From NCBI GenBank assembly GCA_030849075.1, contig JASAOO010003469.1, positions 1-64,000 on the forward strand: a DNA stretch of 64,000 bases, given 5' to 3'. The notes beneath the pieces are model-generated. The model had not been told where the DNA came from. It was given only the letters and a program-made list of their open reading frames with translations, and made no database searches. Positions 47,741-58,800 of this stretch are shown piece after piece. The position numbers and the translations under genes were made by a program. Position 1 is the first letter of the stretch. Each line of letters starts with the position of its first letter. This DNA comes from Zelonia costaricensis (taxonomy: Eukaryota > Euglenozoa > Kinetoplastea > Trypanosomatida > Trypanosomatidae).

Positions 47741-49726
47741 CTACGCGGCGAACAGGGAGTACTGAAGCTCGCTCAGCACCTCGTCGGTGTTGGCGACGCC
47801 GTGCCTCTTCGCAAGGTCGACGATGGTCATGACCGTCTCCACGAACTCCACGAAGGACTGTGCCGCCCCGGCGTCCTCATCGAGCTGCTGCGCGCGCCGG
47901 TTCTTCGCCACCGCAGCCGCCAACAGCTCCTGCGCTAGCGATGCTGCCGGCGTGCTGCCCTTCGCGTCCTTGTCGGTCTTCTCTGCGGTTTTCAGCCACG
48001 CCAAGTGGCTCACCACGGCGGCGGGGCTAAGCGTGCACTTGGTGAGTGTCCGCGCCAGCGCGGCCAGGCACACGCGCAGCGGCACGCCATAGCGTACCCC
48101 GTCTTCCACACAGTGCAGCTCCGCGTAGCAGCGCCTCAGAGCCGCCTGGTGTCTCTCCACATCGCTGCGGAGAGCCAGCGAGCGCGGCAGGAACGTGGCC
48201 GCCACGGCCACTGGGGCCGCCGCGGGCACGCTACTGAGCGCACCATCCAGCAAGGCGCCGACCTTGGCCTGCATCGTCGTCAGCGCCGGCCCACCGTTCA
48301 CCGTCGCAGCGACGCGGATCAGCGTCTCGCAGAACTGGCGGTAGTTGACGCTCCCTTCCGCCTCCTCGACGGCGGCAAGCGTAGCGGGCAGGGAGGTGGC
48401 CGCCACCACTGCCGACCACGTCACCGCCTCTACGCGCAGCACCTCCGCGACAACGTGGAGCGCCGCGCCGACCGAGAAGCGCGAGCCGAGGATGCGGGCA
48501 TCGTGCAGCAGACAGAGGACCTGCGTGAGAGTCATGCGTCCCGGCAGGCGGTGCTGCCACCAGTCGTGCCGCGTCGTGGGCAGCGCCACGTCGTTGCTGC
48601 GGTGGCAGTAGGCCCGGAAGAGCAGCTTGAGCGTCGTGTTGTAGCGCAGCAGCAACAGGCGCAGCGACACCTGCAGCTCCTCCTCCGTCTCGAGGAGGCT
48701 GCCCAGTCCCTGGGGCGACACGGAGGGCACGAGCGAGGGCGGCGCCTGCTCCAGCGTTTGCCCGGCGGCGCTTCCCTCTAGGCCGGCTTCACCAGCTGTC
48801 CAGCGCTTCGCCTCCACCTCGCCTACTGCCGTGGTGAAGCGGCCGGGGCCGCTCTTCTCCCCCGCGGCCCACCCGCCCTCGTAGCAGCTGCCGTCCGCGT
48901 AGTAGAAGACGCCCTGCCCGTGGCGCTGGCCGTGCTGGTAGGCACCAACGTACACGTTCAGCAGCGCCTCTGTCGGCGCAGCGTACTGCGAGGGAAGGGC
49001 GAGAGCCTCCGACGACGTGGCGGTGGCGATCAGCTCGCGCGGGATGGCGATGTACACGGACACTCCGCTCCCCTCCGGCCATCCAGCGTTCCATTCCCCC
49101 TTGTACAGCTCACGGTAGTAGTTGCCGTTGCCGGCAATCCAGCCCATCACCCCGTAACCGCTTGCGGTGTCACCGCACCACGCTCCCTCGTAGATGTCCC
49201 CAGTGCTGTAGCGCAGACACCCGGCACCGTGGCGCTCATTGCGCTGCCACTCCCCCTCGTACACACTGCCATCAGGGTACTCCTGCGTGCCGCGGCCGTG
49301 CCGCATGCCTTGGTCCCACTCGCCCGTGTAGCGCGAGCGACCCGCGTCGGACACCAGCGTGCCGCGACCGTGGCGTACGCTCTCGGACAGCTCACCCGTG
49401 TACACGTCGCCGTTCGGCCAGTCCAGCGCGCCGCTGCCGGCGACGGTGCCGTGCAGGAAGTGACCGCGCACAGTGCGACCGTCGTCCCAGCGCTGCACAC
49501 CGCTGCCCGCGGGCTCACCGTCGCGCAGCGCGCCGGTGTACTCGTAGCCTGTGCGCGACTTGACCTTGCCAGACCCTTCGAGCACCGGGTACGCGGAGCC
49601 GTCCGCGTGTCCGGTCTGGCCAACGTACGTGTCCACGGCCGTCATGGTTCGCAGTGGCCCCCAGCACCGTGGGCGGCACTCCTTCAGCGCCGTATACGTC
49701 GCTTCTCCCTTAATGGCGGACGACAT
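47741..49726 (-). CDS. MORN-repeat protein
   Basis: The 661-residue protein has at least nine MORN repeats between residues about 60 and 310, each of the form Y.G....G..HG.G. Examples are YTGEWDQGMRHGRGTQEYPD, YEGEWQRNERHGAGCLRYST and YVGAYQHGQRHGQGVFYYAD. The arrangement resembles radial-spoke head RSPH10B and related axonemal MORN proteins, though that is a tentative match. The C-terminal half (about 350-661) is mainly alpha-helical and has no motif I can name; it includes LQVSLRLLLLRYNTTLKLLF and a final EVLSELQYSLFAA. MORN arrays bind membranes or dimerise and are common in the trypanosomatid flagellum and flagellar-pocket collar. Start is the first ATG (MSSAIKGEATY); MTAVDTYVG at residue 28 is an alternative. 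Confidence 0.88.
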   Translation of the reverse strand: MSSAIKGEATYTALKECRPRCWGPLRTMTAVDTYVGQTGHADGSAYPVLEGSGKVKSRTGYEYTGALRDGEPAGSGVQRWDDGRTVRGHFLHGTVAGSGALDWPNGDVYTGELSESVRHGRGTLVSDAGRSRYTGEWDQGMRHGRGTQEYPDGSVYEGEWQRNERHGAGCLRYSTGDIYEGAWCGDTASGYGVMGWIAGNGNYYRELYKGEWNAGWPEGSGVSVYIAIPRELIATATSSEALALPSQYAAPTEALLNVYVGAYQHGQRHGQGVFYYADGSCYEGGWAAGEKSGPGRFTTAVGEVEAKRWTAGEAGLEGSAAGQTLEQAPPSLVPSVSPQGLGSLLETEEELQVSLRLLLLRYNTTLKLLFRAYCHRSNDVALPTTRHDWWQHRLPGRMTLTQVLCLLHDARILGSRFSVGAALHVVAEVLRVEAVTWSAVVAATSLPATLAAVEEAEGSVNYRQFCETLIRVAATVNGGPALTTMQAKVGALLDGALSSVPAAAPVAVAATFLPRSLALRSDVERHQAALRRCYAELHCVEDGVRYGVPLRVCLAALARTLTKCTLSPAAVVSHLAWLKTAEKTDKDAKGSTPAASLAQELLAAAVAKNRRAQQLDEDAGAAQSFVEFVETVMTIVDLAKRHGVANTDEVLSELQYSLFAA

Positions 49727-50364
49727 CGTCGCGTGCTAAGCTGTCGCAAGTGCGGGTATAGCCAGCCGTTCCCGTCTGAGTAGTGTGCCGATGTGTGTGT
49801 GTGTGTGTAGCACACTCGTACGTGAGTGCGCCTACCCATCGAGGGAGGCAACCGAGAACGACAACAGAAACGGCAGTGCCCGTGAACAGCGGGACAGCCG
49901 ATACGTTTCGACAAGCGGAAAGGGGCACCGGAGAGGGAGGCAAAGAGAGTAGAGGATACGGAACGGGTGCGCGCCGGGACATCGAAGAGCGCGCATGCCT
50001 CAACGGTAAACTCATAAGTCCCCCTTTAGCCTGTTGGCAGAGGGTTCTTTCTCTTCTTTAACGATTGCTGTGTGGCATGGACCGGGCTGACCAGGTGCCT
50101 CTCGTGTGGAGGAGAGGCGGCGCGGCTACGGCTGTACACGGTGCGAGCGCTCTCTTCCTGCGCCCGTCTGCCGCTCTCTTCTCCCATCCTTCGCGCGCTT
50201 AAACGGGAGGGCGGAAGCCTCGCATTTGCCATTGGCAACAAGACGGTGCGCATTAAACGTGCAGGGTTACAACGCCAGGACAAAGAACCGGCAAGCGGCA
50301 AGTGGTGCTGAGCCGGCGGCAGTCGCGCGACGCCGACACAAGAAGAAGAGTGCAACTTGGAGAT
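49727..50364. other. Spacer upstream of the MORN gene
   Basis: GT run at 49792-49808 and a purine tract at about 49918-49960 (candidate splice tract). No gene seen. Confidence 0.5.
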
Positions 50365-51021
50365 TCACTTTGCCTTCTTCGTTCCTGTCTGCTGGCACAG
50401 GAAGTTTCGAATAAACTCCAGATCCTCCTGCTCCTCCATGATCTGAGACTGCTGCTTCTGCTGACGAATCTTGCGGTTGAGCTTCTTGCGCGCAATCTTG
50501 CTTTGCTGCCTTGTGAGCATCAGATTGAGTTTCAGGGTCGTGACACCGAGCAGGTCGCGCTGGTTGGTGCCGTCGAGCGTCTTGACTGCGTGCAGCGCCG
50601 TGGCCTTGTTGCGAAACGTCAGCACTGCAAACTGTGACTTGTTCAGCAGATTACCCTTCTGCGCAGTGCGGATCTCAGCCTTGGGCTCGTAGGCTTCGAA
50701 GACGGTGCGCACCGCGTTCAGCTCCGTGCCCGGCTCCACGAAACAATGCAGCCGGTAGTCAGTGCTCTTCTTCTTCTTTGCAGACTTCCTCGCCTCCTTC
50801 TTAGCCGAGTCGCTGTGCTTGCTCGTGACGCTGCCGGCGTCACTGCCCATGTCCGAGAGCACGTCGGGGTCGACATCGTCGTTCGTCTCCTCAACCGCAC
50901 CGACGTCCTTTTTCGCTCCAGCGCCGCGGCGCTTTGGAAAGCGCGCGTCGCCCTGGACTTCACTTCCCCAAATGGCAGCAAGCTCCAGCTGCTTCTCCTT
51001 CTGCAGGTCACGCTTCCCCAT
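50365..51021 (-). CDS. RRM-domain RNA-binding protein
   Basis: The 218-residue protein has one RNA-recognition-motif-like domain at about 90-168. The first strand is YRLHCFVEPG, then a helix (ELNAVRTVFEAYEP). The RNP1-like strand is SQFAVLTFRN, followed by KATALHAVKTLDGT. The aromatic RNP residues are only partly conserved. It is flanked by a Lys-rich stretch (SAKKEARKSAKKKKST) and a basic C-terminal helix (QQSKIARKKLNRKIRQQKQQ). Composition and length resemble small nucleolar ribosome-biogenesis proteins, but no orthologue is recognised. The acidic Asp/Ser segment at about 45-65 is likely flexible. Start is the first ATG, MGKRDLQKEK. Confidence 0.82.
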   Translation of the reverse strand: MGKRDLQKEKQLELAAIWGSEVQGDARFPKRRGAGAKKDVGAVEETNDDVDPDVLSDMGSDAGSVTSKHSDSAKKEARKSAKKKKSTDYRLHCFVEPGTELNAVRTVFEAYEPKAEIRTAQKGNLLNKSQFAVLTFRNKATALHAVKTLDGTNQRDLLGVTTLKLNLMLTRQQSKIARKKLNRKIRQQKQQSQIMEEQEDLEFIRNFLCQQTGTKKAK

Positions 51022-51820
51022 TTGTTGCCCTCAGTGCCTCTCCTTGCTACTACTGTGTGTTTGGGAAGGGCGTGTATGTGTGCGGGGAAGCTCTGGTGCC
51101 GAGATGCATGGAGTTGCACGTTTTCCGGGAGTACCCCGAGCAGACACCACCGATTCATGTTGGTCAGAAAAAAGCAGCAGGGTGGAGGCAGGGTGAAACA
51201 GGTGACGTCATGGAAACGGGAGGGACTTGGATTGTGTTATGCAAGAGCCCCTTCCATCGTTTGCAAATGGCCGGTGAGGCCAGCGCCTGAGGTGCGGTGA
51301 GTTGGCATGCGATGCTCTGCTCTGAGACCGCAAGAGAAAACGAAAAAGGTAGCGTTCGGCAACTGAAAGCGTTTCTCATTGTCTTTTCGCACTTCGACTC
51401 AAAAAGCGGCTGGCAGTCGTGCGGAGGAGCACATACACGAGCGCGCACCCGAGATGCAATCCCAGCCAAGACGTAGCCCATCATCCCAAAAGGCGCGACA
51501 GCAGGTGGCGCGCGATAGCACCCTGGCTTCCCCGACGCTCCACGTATCGTACAGACAATCCCACGTACACACACACACACAATCTGCACGACAAGCACAG
51601 TTTGAATGTAGCAAGAACAGTGATTCGATAGAGAGAGAGAAGACGATGCAGCTCTGCACCAGCAGACTCCACTGGCCTAGCGGTCAGAAACGGCGATCAG
51701 CGGCGGCAAACGCTTCCCCGGCGCGTGCGCTGGTTTGCAGAACAGCATACCAACGCGGCTCAGCGTCCGTTTGTGCGCAAAGACGCCGCCCGCTATTGGC
51801 GTCTCGACCGAACACGCAGG
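51022..51820. other. Spacer upstream of the RRM gene
   Basis: A/G-rich segments near 51160-51190 and 51335-51352, a CA run at about 51565-51582, and the 3' UTR of the golgin. No gene seen. Confidence 0.45.
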
Positions 51821-54463
51821 TCAGTGAAAGCGCGGACAGCGCGGGTTCGCCAGCTGCACATCCTCCTTCTGCCTGTTGTTGAACTCCAGAACAGTGCAGA
51901 TAGCAGGGATCATCTTGGGGCGCAGATCCTCGGCGGCGCACAGGTACTGCTGAACGATATTACGCAGGTACTCGATGCTAAGCTGCACCCGCGTATTCGC
52001 CTTGTAGCCTTCCACCTCGCGAATGTATTGCGCGATAACGGCGTTGTTGTGCGTGTTCTGCTGCTTCAGCTCGTCATTCTCCTTTACGAGCTGCTCCATC
52101 TTGGCTCGGTTCGACCTGGGCAGGCCGTCGCCGACCATGCCACTCGACCCCAATGCAGCCGTGTCCCGCTCAGACAGACCACCAGCCGCAGTACGCGACA
52201 TTGTCTGGGCAGCGCTGGTGTTCTCAACGATCGTTGGCGAGGCAACCGCTTCGGTGGCAGCGGCGTCTGCGGTGGACGCGCGGTCTCGTTGCGCAGCTTC
52301 CCGCTGCCGCTGAAGCTCCTTACGCAGCAAGTCGCACCGCGTCCGAAGGTCTTCGTTCTCCTTCTCTAGCACCGACGCCCGCTCCGCCTCACTGGTGACG
52401 CGCGCCAGATCCTCTTTAGCGCGGGCTGCTCGCTCTTCCGCTTCGTCACTGCGCGCTTTATGAGCCGCCTCCGTCCCCTGCAACACTGCGACGTCTGCTT
52501 TCAAGGCCTCAACCTCCGCCGCCGCTGCGGCTCCTTCCTCCATGCCACAGCGTAGACGGCTACACGCACTTGACATCACGGCCGTCCCGTGGCCCACATC
52601 GTAGCTCACCTCAATCAGTTTCGCCAGAGCTACAAACCCGTCCTCTAGCTCTGACAACGCTCCGCGGAGCTCTGTGCTCCACCCTTGCAAGTCCGAATCA
52701 CTGGGCGCACTCTTTTCCTCTGGCACACCAAGCAAAGGCGCCAGCGCGAGGCGCAGCTCCCCCGCAGCCGTCTCAAATTGAGTCAGGCGCTCACCCACAG
52801 CCGAGATGCGCTCTTCGTCCGCAACCTTCGCCGCCTTGACCTTCTCCTTCCAGGTGGCCAGGCGTCCCTCCAGCTGCTCCAGCTCCGACGCCTTCGCTGC
52901 CAGGTCCTCGGCACGCTGCTCCGCCTGCTGTGCCGCCGCGTCGCGCTCGGCCTGTGCAGCGTCCAGCTGCTCGCGGAGCACCGCGTTGGCCTGCGCCTGT
53001 TCGTCGGCACCAGCGGACAGCTGTGCGCGCAGCTCATCGAGTTGCAACTCAAGCGCCCGAATCTGTGCTGTATCCTGTGCCTTCGCTGCCTTGACCTTCT
53101 CCTTCCAGGTGGCGAGGCGTCCCTCCAGCTGCTCCAGGTCGGAGCTCTTGGCGTCGAGCTCGTCGGTGACGCGAGGAGGCTTGTCGTCAGGAGTAGTAGT
53201 GGCGCTGTGAGTCGGTGCTTGGTGTGGCAGAGCTTCGATTGGTGCCGATGCAGAAGGATCCAGTGCGATGTGGGCCGTTTCTGGTGGGGCGGTGTGATTG
53301 CCAGGGGCTTGCGCCCTCTGAAGGGCTTCCTTGAGTTGATGGCAGTCCTCTTGGAGGTCCTGGATCGTCTGCATGTCTTGCAGCTTGATCTGCTTAGCCT
53401 TGTTCTTCCATGCCTCAAGTTTGTCCTCGAACTGGCGATGCGACATCCGCTCTTCCTCGAGCTGGATCTGCAGCTGGTGAACTTGTTCGTGAGGCGGGCT
53501 GGTCGTTGCAGCTGTAGCGACTCGGTCTGGCGGTTCCTGAGCGGCCGCATCGGCGGTTCCGTTGGTGGTGTCCCCATAGGGAGACGCATGGTGGACGTGA
53601 TGAGCGTGACTTGTCTCAAGTGAGGCTTCTCGTGAGGTGGCAAGCTCCGTCTGCAGCTGCTTGATAGTTTCGTTGTCTTTGGCCTTCATTTGCATCACCT
53701 TCTCCTTCCACACGGACTGCTTCTGCTCCATCGTGGCGAGGGACTCCTGCAAGGAGCGGACCTGCGTGCTGAGCAGTTCGTTCTGCGCCGTAGACGCCGC
53801 GAGGTCCTTCTGGAGGCCGTTCATGATCTGCCCTTGATGTAAAGAGTGGTTTTCCAGCGAGGCTATCTCGCTCTGCTGCTCTTGAACGCGTGCCTTCAGA
53901 GCTTGCAGCTCGCTGAGAGCGGAAAGCTCCGTGTGCAGCTGTGCAACTTCCTTCTCGTGATGCTCCGTGATGGACTCCATTTCCTCGGCAAAGCGTTGCT
54001 GAGTCTCGAGGTGCACCGCCTTCACCGCTTCGAGCTCCTGCGTGAGTTCGGCGATGGTGGCATCGCGTGTTGCGACTACGGCTTGCGCGGCCTCGACTTG
54101 TGCGTTGAACGCGGCCAGCTCATCCGCGTGCCGTGCCGTCATGCTGCTAAGCGACTCTTGCACCGCGGCACGGACTTCCGGCGGCATCTGCCCACCGCAT
54201 GCCGCGCTGGCGACCTGGAAGGCCCCCAGCTCTCCCTCCAGCTGGGCGATGCGAGCGCGATCCGCCTCGGTGAGGGCCTTGACCTTCTCCTTCCACGTGT
54301 TGGTCTTGGTGAGCAGCTGGTTGTACTTGAACCTCTCTTCTGTGAGCTGGGCTTCCAAAGCGCCGGCGACCTCACCCATGGTTTTGACCTTTTGCTGTAG
54401 CATTTCCACCTCCTCCTTGGCATGGGCCGCCTCTGACGAGCTCTTCTTGAAGAAGCGATCCAT
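51821..54463 (-). CDS. GRIP-domain golgin
   Basis: The 880-residue protein is almost entirely coiled coil and ends in a GRIP domain at about 815-870: TRVQLSIEYLRNIVQQYLCA, then PKMIPAICTVLEFNNRQKED. GRIP domains bind ARL1 on the trans-Golgi, so this is a tethering golgin. The invariant GRIP tyrosine is present in EYLRN. Five copies of a TWKEKVK-type motif occur in the rod, at about residues 55, 250, 350, 450 and 535. The last two are nearly identical at DNA level. Between them are linker regions rich in Ala, Thr, Pro and His, as in DATAAQEPPDR. The start MDRFFKKSSSEAAHAKEEVE is the first ATG. GRIP golgins have been described in T. brucei and Leishmania; whether this is the same gene cannot be settled from sequence alone. 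Confidence 0.9.
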   Translation of the reverse strand: MDRFFKKSSSEAAHAKEEVEMLQQKVKTMGEVAGALEAQLTEERFKYNQLLTKTNTWKEKVKALTEADRARIAQLEGELGAFQVASAACGGQMPPEVRAAVQESLSSMTARHADELAAFNAQVEAAQAVVATRDATIAELTQELEAVKAVHLETQQRFAEEMESITEHHEKEVAQLHTELSALSELQALKARVQEQQSEIASLENHSLHQGQIMNGLQKDLAASTAQNELLSTQVRSLQESLATMEQKQSVWKEKVMQMKAKDNETIKQLQTELATSREASLETSHAHHVHHASPYGDTTNGTADAAAQEPPDRVATAATTSPPHEQVHQLQIQLEEERMSHRQFEDKLEAWKNKAKQIKLQDMQTIQDLQEDCHQLKEALQRAQAPGNHTAPPETAHIALDPSASAPIEALPHQAPTHSATTTPDDKPPRVTDELDAKSSDLEQLEGRLATWKEKVKAAKAQDTAQIRALELQLDELRAQLSAGADEQAQANAVLREQLDAAQAERDAAAQQAEQRAEDLAAKASELEQLEGRLATWKEKVKAAKVADEERISAVGERLTQFETAAGELRLALAPLLGVPEEKSAPSDSDLQGWSTELRGALSELEDGFVALAKLIEVSYDVGHGTAVMSSACSRLRCGMEEGAAAAAEVEALKADVAVLQGTEAAHKARSDEAEERAARAKEDLARVTSEAERASVLEKENEDLRTRCDLLRKELQRQREAAQRDRASTADAAATEAVASPTIVENTSAAQTMSRTAAGGLSERDTAALGSSGMVGDGLPRSNRAKMEQLVKENDELKQQNTHNNAVIAQYIREVEGYKANTRVQLSIEYLRNIVQQYLCAAEDLRPKMIPAICTVLEFNNRQKEDVQLANPRCPRFH
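52833..53137 (-). repeat. Internal 50-base direct repeat within the golgin gene
   Basis: Bases 52833-52882 and 53088-53137 match at 49 of 50 positions and encode the same LEQLEGRLATWKEKVKA segment. A third, partial copy of the first 20 bases lies near 54280. Confidence 0.9.
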
Positions 54464-55814
54464 TTTTCAAAGCAAAGCGGTGCAAGGGGAGCCCAAAGAT
54501 TGCAACGCACCCTTGGCGTCGATGGAGACCTCGAAAAGAGGCAGCGACCGCTAACGGCTTTCCTCCCGAGCAGAAAACGACAACACCGCTGTGCAGGATG
54601 TGAAGAGGAAAACACGACACACGATAACACACAAAAAAAGAGAAGCGGACAGACTTGTGGACAAGCAACCAACCTAAATTGGATCGGAGCGATGCCTTCT
54701 GCTGAGCGAGGCTGCGCTCTGACGTGTCGGAGAAGGCGAGCCCAGAAAATGGAGGAGATGGTGCCGCTCAAAGAGTAAAAGCGGCTGGCCTTATCCTGCC
54801 TCGTCAGACGTGACCGGTGCTGGGAATGAGAGCGATGAGGGGGGGGGCACCTGGGCCTGCCGAGCTCAAACGCGTGTCGCCAAGACTGGCGTATTCGACG
54901 GTAGCGATGACTCGAAACAGAGGACTCAAAAGTCAACGAGGATGGCTAGAGGTGAAGCGGGGAGTCGATGTGCGAACGTACTCGCACCGCTGCACTGACG
55001 ATGATCACCTACCGGCGTTCCGGGCGAGGCGTGGGTGCGACGTGGAGAGATGTGATGGAGGGGCGGGGAAGCGGGAGAATGGGCACAGTGAGAGTGCGCA
55101 AGGGACGGTGATGCGGGGTGGTTGACGCGGAGCGCCCCATCAGCGTCTGGATCTGGGGGTTCGAGAACGGCATCGCCGCCTCTGCCGTTCAGGATTAGCC
55201 CGGACCGGTTTCACGACTCCTGCGGCTACGAGCCTCATGTGGCGCACTTCGCACTGCCGCGCGCTAGTCCCGCAGCTGTCACCTGAGAGCGCGTAGCATC
55301 GGGCACATGGTCGCGCACGTCAAGACAACCCCGTCCATGAACGGAGAGGCGAAGCTGCGGTGTGCCTGGCGCGCGGACTCGGGTCCGCTCAGTTGTTGGC
55401 TGTGTGTTGCAGTGCACCATAGAGTTTCTCACACTGCGTAAGAAGGAGAGAGAGCAGTTAGCAGTTCACCAACACCGTACACAACAGTTTCACTTGCACG
55501 CAAAGACAAACATGCACAAACGCACACACAGAGTCGGGAAATAGGAGCGTCCGATGATGCGTCGTAACCAGTCAGCTGAAAAACTCGCTAAATTCGTGCA
55601 GCAGCAGCAGCATGAGGGGGGGGGAGAAAAGAGGTCCAGCACATTCGCACGCGGCGAGTTTGTGACACGAGAGGCGCATGACAGTGGCCGCTCCTGCGAC
55701 TTACGGTGGTGAAGAGGAAAGAAGTGGAAGGAGGTGACGCCGGGGAGAGTGCGAAACCGCGAGGGGGCGCTTAACCGTGTGGGGCGAATGACCTGCTACG
55801 TGTCTCGCTCAGCT
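54464..55814. other. 1.35 kb spacer
   Basis: 5' region of the golgin gene and 3' UTR of the eIF2alpha kinase gene. Contains purine tracts (about 54590-54660 and 54720-54775), a CAG run at 55597-55610 and a G run at about 55617-55624. No gene seen. Confidence 0.5.
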
Positions 55815-58800
55815 TCACTGTTTATTCCGGTTGCGCGACTTGTCCTTCTTGTTGGAGACCTTGAAGCGTCGGTAATTGACGAAGAACACTATTTTTCCCT
55901 CCGGCAGTGAGTACACAGGGACGATGGTCGATGTGGCCGCGTTTGCCTTCAGCCACTGCGCTAGCGTGGGCTCGGCCGGCGTCTCTGTCGACGTGTCAAA
56001 GGCGCCGCTGTTGAACTGCTCCATGCACCTCTGTACACAGGCCACGTCGGCGTCCACGACCAGCACCGTCGCGGGCGGCGGGGTCTTCATGGCAGAGTAC
56101 AGCTCCACAATCTTATCCGTCGTGCGCGACTCGCTCTTGCCGCCAAGGTAGTGCACCTCCACACCTGCACTGCTTGCCGGCTTGTCCTTCACGGACAGGC
56201 TGCGGACGGTGTGCCGCAGGTCGCTGAGGACCACATCGCTGCTGCGACCACCGTTCGGCTTGCTCTGCTGAGCTGTGGTCGCAGCCGTGAGCCGTTTCCC
56301 GTCGACCAGTGCCCACCGCAGCTGCTTCGCCCTCAGAGCGCGCGCCAGGACGTGGGCGTCGGTGTCAGCCCGGATGCACGCGCGCACGTTTCCCTTCCAC
56401 AGCACGACGGCCGCCTCGATCACGTGCGACAGCTGCGCAGTGGAGTACAGGTCATGCCGCTTCACCACGACACCGTCGAGCACGAGACTGTCCCGCCACG
56501 CCAGCTGCACGTGCTTGCCGGTTTGCAGGAGATTCTGCACGTCGACGACGACGGTGAAGCCCGCGATGTCGGGGTTGGAGACGACGCAGTTGGCGGTGAA
56601 GTTCTCCATGGCGCAGCCAAACGCTAGCGGGACGGCGCCACGAGCCGCGCGGCACTCGAAAATGACACCGTGCTCCAGCGCTTTCCGGGCCACGAGAAGC
56701 TCGCTGGGCCGCAGGGCCGGGTCAATGACGAGCGTGAGGTGTGTGTTCATGTGCTGCGCAAAGACACCAATCACCTCCAGAACCAACGCCGCGTACTTCT
56801 TCAGGTGCTCATCTCGTTCGTCGGACAGCTCAAGGCCGGCAGTGCTCAGGCCCTCCGTGACGCAGGAGATGGCGTGGCCAACCTGATCAGCCGTCTCAAT
56901 TACACATCGCATCTGGCACAGCTCCGGCGGCGGCGGCCGCGTGCCGATCTCGCTCGGAAACACGGTGTTCAGCCAGTGCGCGTGAGACACAACCAGCTCC
57001 ACGGGCTCCGCCATATCTGTGAAGGCAAGCAGGTGGCAGAGCGACAGCAACGGCTCGAGCACAAGCTCGCCAAGCGCGTCGTGACGGGGCAGCGGCGTTG
57101 TGAAGGCGATGTAGGACCGGACACGGTGATAGAAATGGTAGAAGGAGCCGATGGAGCCGTTCTCCTGCATGCCGAGAAAGGATGCAGTGGCGAACTGCGG
57201 CAGCGCCGCGTACGCAAAGCTGCGGCCACTGCTGTCCACCACGCAGTCCACACCCAGCTCGAGCAGCTTCGGGTTCATCGCGACAGCTTGATCGAAGAGC
57301 GCCACCGGGACAGCGCCGTGCAGCAGGCCGATCACCTGCACCGCCTGCACCACATCCGTGCACTGCGGCGACCCGACAAACCGCGTGTCGTCGCGAAGGG
57401 CGCGGGAGGGTTTACGGAACTCGGAGCCGATGCGCTGGATTTTTTGTATGATGCGGCCGGCAATGCGTTCGCCGTACTTGTCCACCGTGTCCAGCGCGCT
57501 GGTAAGGTCGGCCGGGTCGCCCGGCAGCTCGGCGGTGCTGAGGACGGCCTCGCACGAGGTGCGCCGCTGCGGGTCCGGCTCCAGCAGCTTCTCGATGGTG
57601 TCCCCCATGGTGGGGTTCCACTGCATGAACCATTGCGGTAGCTTTCCGGTGCGCCACACCTCATTCATGATGGTGAAGCGCTCGCGAAAGCCCTTACCGG
57701 CAATGGTCAGCCACATCTCCAGCGCAATCATGCCGATGCTGAACTCGTCCACCTTGAAGCCGTACTCGAGACCTCTCTCCTGCTCGGGCGCGCAGTACAG
57801 GACGGAGCCGCAGTTGCCGGTGGGGCTGTTCGCAGACACCACGTCCGTTGACGTCGCCATCTCGTCCACATCAAGCACACTCGTGATGCGCTTCGCGCCG
57901 CTCATGACACGCGCCAGCCCAAAGTCGGCGACCCGTATCGTGCCCGCCTCGTCGCTGCTGTGTGACGACTCCATCTCGAAGAGTACGTTGTCGGGCTTCA
58001 GATCGCGGTGCACGATGCGCTCGCGGTGCGTGTGTGCCGTGACCGACAGCAGCTGGCGGAGAATCGACACGGCCACCTTCTCCCCGTTGGCGGACGAGAA
58101 AATGCCGCCCGACCCGCTAGAGTCGCTCTCCTCGATCAGGTGGCGCAGCGAGCGGGCCGCGCACAGCTCCATTTGAATGTACAAGGTCTGGTAGCCAGCC
58201 GTGGAGTGGCTAGCGTTTCGCTCGCTTTTTCTCGCGTCGTGGCTGTCACTAGCCGTGCTGCCCGTGCCGTCTTCGTCCGAGTCGGTTGTTTCGCTGCTGC
58301 TGCCGCTCTCGTCGTCGTCGTCTTCACAGGACGACGACGGGATGTACGCCGAGGACGAGAGCTGAGAGTCAGCCGAAGACGAGCGCGCCGCGTGGGCGGC
58401 GGTGCGCTCGGTATCCTCGTCCTCCTCGTCCTCCTCGTCCTCCTCCGCGTCGACGAACTGGCGCAGTTCCTCGTCGCACCCGTCCTCCACCCAAGCATCG
58501 TAGTAGCGGACAATGTGCTTGTGGTTCAGCGCCGCCAGCGTCTGCACCTCGCGCAAGACCTTGGCCGACTGCGCCTCCGTCATGGCGATCTTCTTGATGG
58601 CGTACAGCCGGCCGTCAATCTTCTTGCGGCACACGTACACCGGCGCAAACCCGCCAGCGCCTAGAAGCCGCTGCTGGATGAACTCCGTGCGGTAGCGGCC
58701 CTCAGTGCCTTGCTGGATGCGCAAGTTACGCGTCTCGTCTTGCCAGAGCCACTTCGGCAGCTCCCGCTGGTCAGCCGGGAGGTTGAGGGCGCCTGCGATG

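Noticed and set aside
51665..51735. A tRNA-like A box (TGGCCTAGCGG) near 51673
   Set aside because: No B box (GGTTCRANYCC) follows at a suitable distance and the cloverleaf does not close.
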